From positions 43,501 to 107,500 of the forward strand of contig JAPMOS010000002.1 of assembly GCA_027972325.1 (NCBI GenBank): a DNA stretch of 64,000 nucleotides, read 5' to 3'. Positions within the stretch are counted from its first letter, which is position 1, and every line of letters starts with the position of its first letter. Under the pieces are notes generated by a model. That model had not been told where the DNA came from. It searched no databases and saw nothing but the letters and a program-made list of their open reading frames with translations. Below are positions 63,608 to 64,000 of the stretch, in pieces. The translations under genes and the position numbers were made by a program. Source of the stretch: Paratrimastix pyriformis. Taxonomy: Eukaryota; Preaxostyla; Paratrimastigidae.

Positions 63608-64000
63608 ATGAGCGGCGAATCAGGCGGGGTTCCCGCCGAAGATGATCCAAAACCCCAGTTGGTCCCCCTCTTCAAGGAGATGAACATGGGCGGTTCGTCC
63701 TTTCGAAGTGACCACACATTTCATTTTTTTCCCGCTGTTCCCCACAGACTACCCGCAAGTTCCACAAACCACCCGGAAGCCATCACATCCCACCGTGGTC
63801 TGTGGTGCCCACCGGGGCACATCTCCTCCCGTCCGGAGTCCGGGGGGCTGGCAAAGCAGTGCACGTTGTGGGTGGGTTTCCCCCAAACCTCAGATTCTCC
63901 GTGTTGCCGTGGTCCAGCCCGTCTCATCCACCCCCCCGTCCCATCCACCCCCGTCCCATCCACCCCCGTCCCATCCACCCCCCCGTCCCATCCACCCCCC
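63608..64000 (+). CDS. 5' part of an unidentified gene, cut by window end
   Basis: Exon 63608-63692 (MSGESGGVPAEDDPKPQLV..) joins across a 55-bp intron (GTTCG..CCACAG) to 63748, where DYPQVPQTTRKP continues in frame to the window edge. The last 80 bases are CCATCCACCCC repeats. The short intron matches the local style, but the protein is not recognised. Confidence 0.4.
   Translation, partial: MSGESGGVPAEDDPKPQLVPLFKEMNMGGSSFRSDHTFHFFPAVPHRLPASSTNHPEAITSHRGLWCPPGHISSRPESGGLAKQCTLWVGFPQTSDSPCCRGPARLIHPPVPSTPVPSTPVPSTPPSHPPP

Overview
The window looks like nuclear DNA of a flagellated, GC-rich microbial eukaryote. Genes are split by short GT..AG introns (mostly 38-71 bp), TAA, TAG and TGA all serve as stops, and there is an IFT27 gene and a tubulin-type carboxypeptidase, so the cell should build a cilium or flagellum. 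The species cannot be fixed from sequence alone; a free-living protist (for example a metamonad or similar lineage) is a guess. Two features dominate: very long trinucleotide microsatellites ((ATC/GAT)n) that sit largely in introns, and a lineage-specific family of F-box-like/leucine-rich-repeat (LRR) genes with nine copies here.

Layout. 0.9-4.3 kb (-): cytosolic carboxypeptidase (CCP/AGBL type). 5.9-8.4 kb (+): unidentified coding-like exons. 8.4-9.8 kb (-): VWA-domain protein 1, with a 1.28 kb terminal-inverted-repeat element starting 8 bp upstream of its ATG. 11.5-14.1 kb (+): IFT27. 14.3-16.5 kb (-): LRR copy C1, the only copy with an intact frame. 16.8-28.8 kb (-): MCM4, a 12 kb gene containing a tRNA-Val(CAC) gene and a Tc1-like transposon in introns. 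29.0-31.2 kb (+): LRR C2, followed by two MITE-like elements. 32.3-35.9 kb: a divergent pair, LSM11 (-) and a DEDD-type exonuclease with a huge low-complexity tail (+). 36.4-48.9 kb: six LRR copies C3-C8 in strictly alternating orientation. 50.3-52.7 kb: a divergent pair 27 bp apart, a cAMP-receptor-like GPCR (-) and a histidine phosphatase (+). 53.2-55.4 kb (+): LRR C9. 55.9-58.8 kb (-): pieces of a multi-pass membrane protein. 59.8-61.0 kb (+): VWA-domain protein 2, a paralogue of the first in opposite orientation. 61-64 kb: repeats, gene fragments and the start of a further gene running off the end.

The genes are not an operon; they are individual eukaryotic genes, many in tight divergent pairs. 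The housekeeping genes cover replication licensing (MCM4), histone mRNA 3' processing (LSM11), intraflagellar transport (IFT27) and tubulin modification (CCP).

The most unusual signal is in the long introns. In CCP, IFT27 and MCM4 the sequence spanning an exon edge, including the real splice acceptor or donor and the first or last 15-60 coding bases, has been copied two to six times into the neighbouring intron, usually next to a microsatellite. Second in interest are the noncanonical 5' splice sites (GTYYG rather than GTRAGT), a 17-bp motif repeated exactly five times, and the mini first exon of the LRR family.
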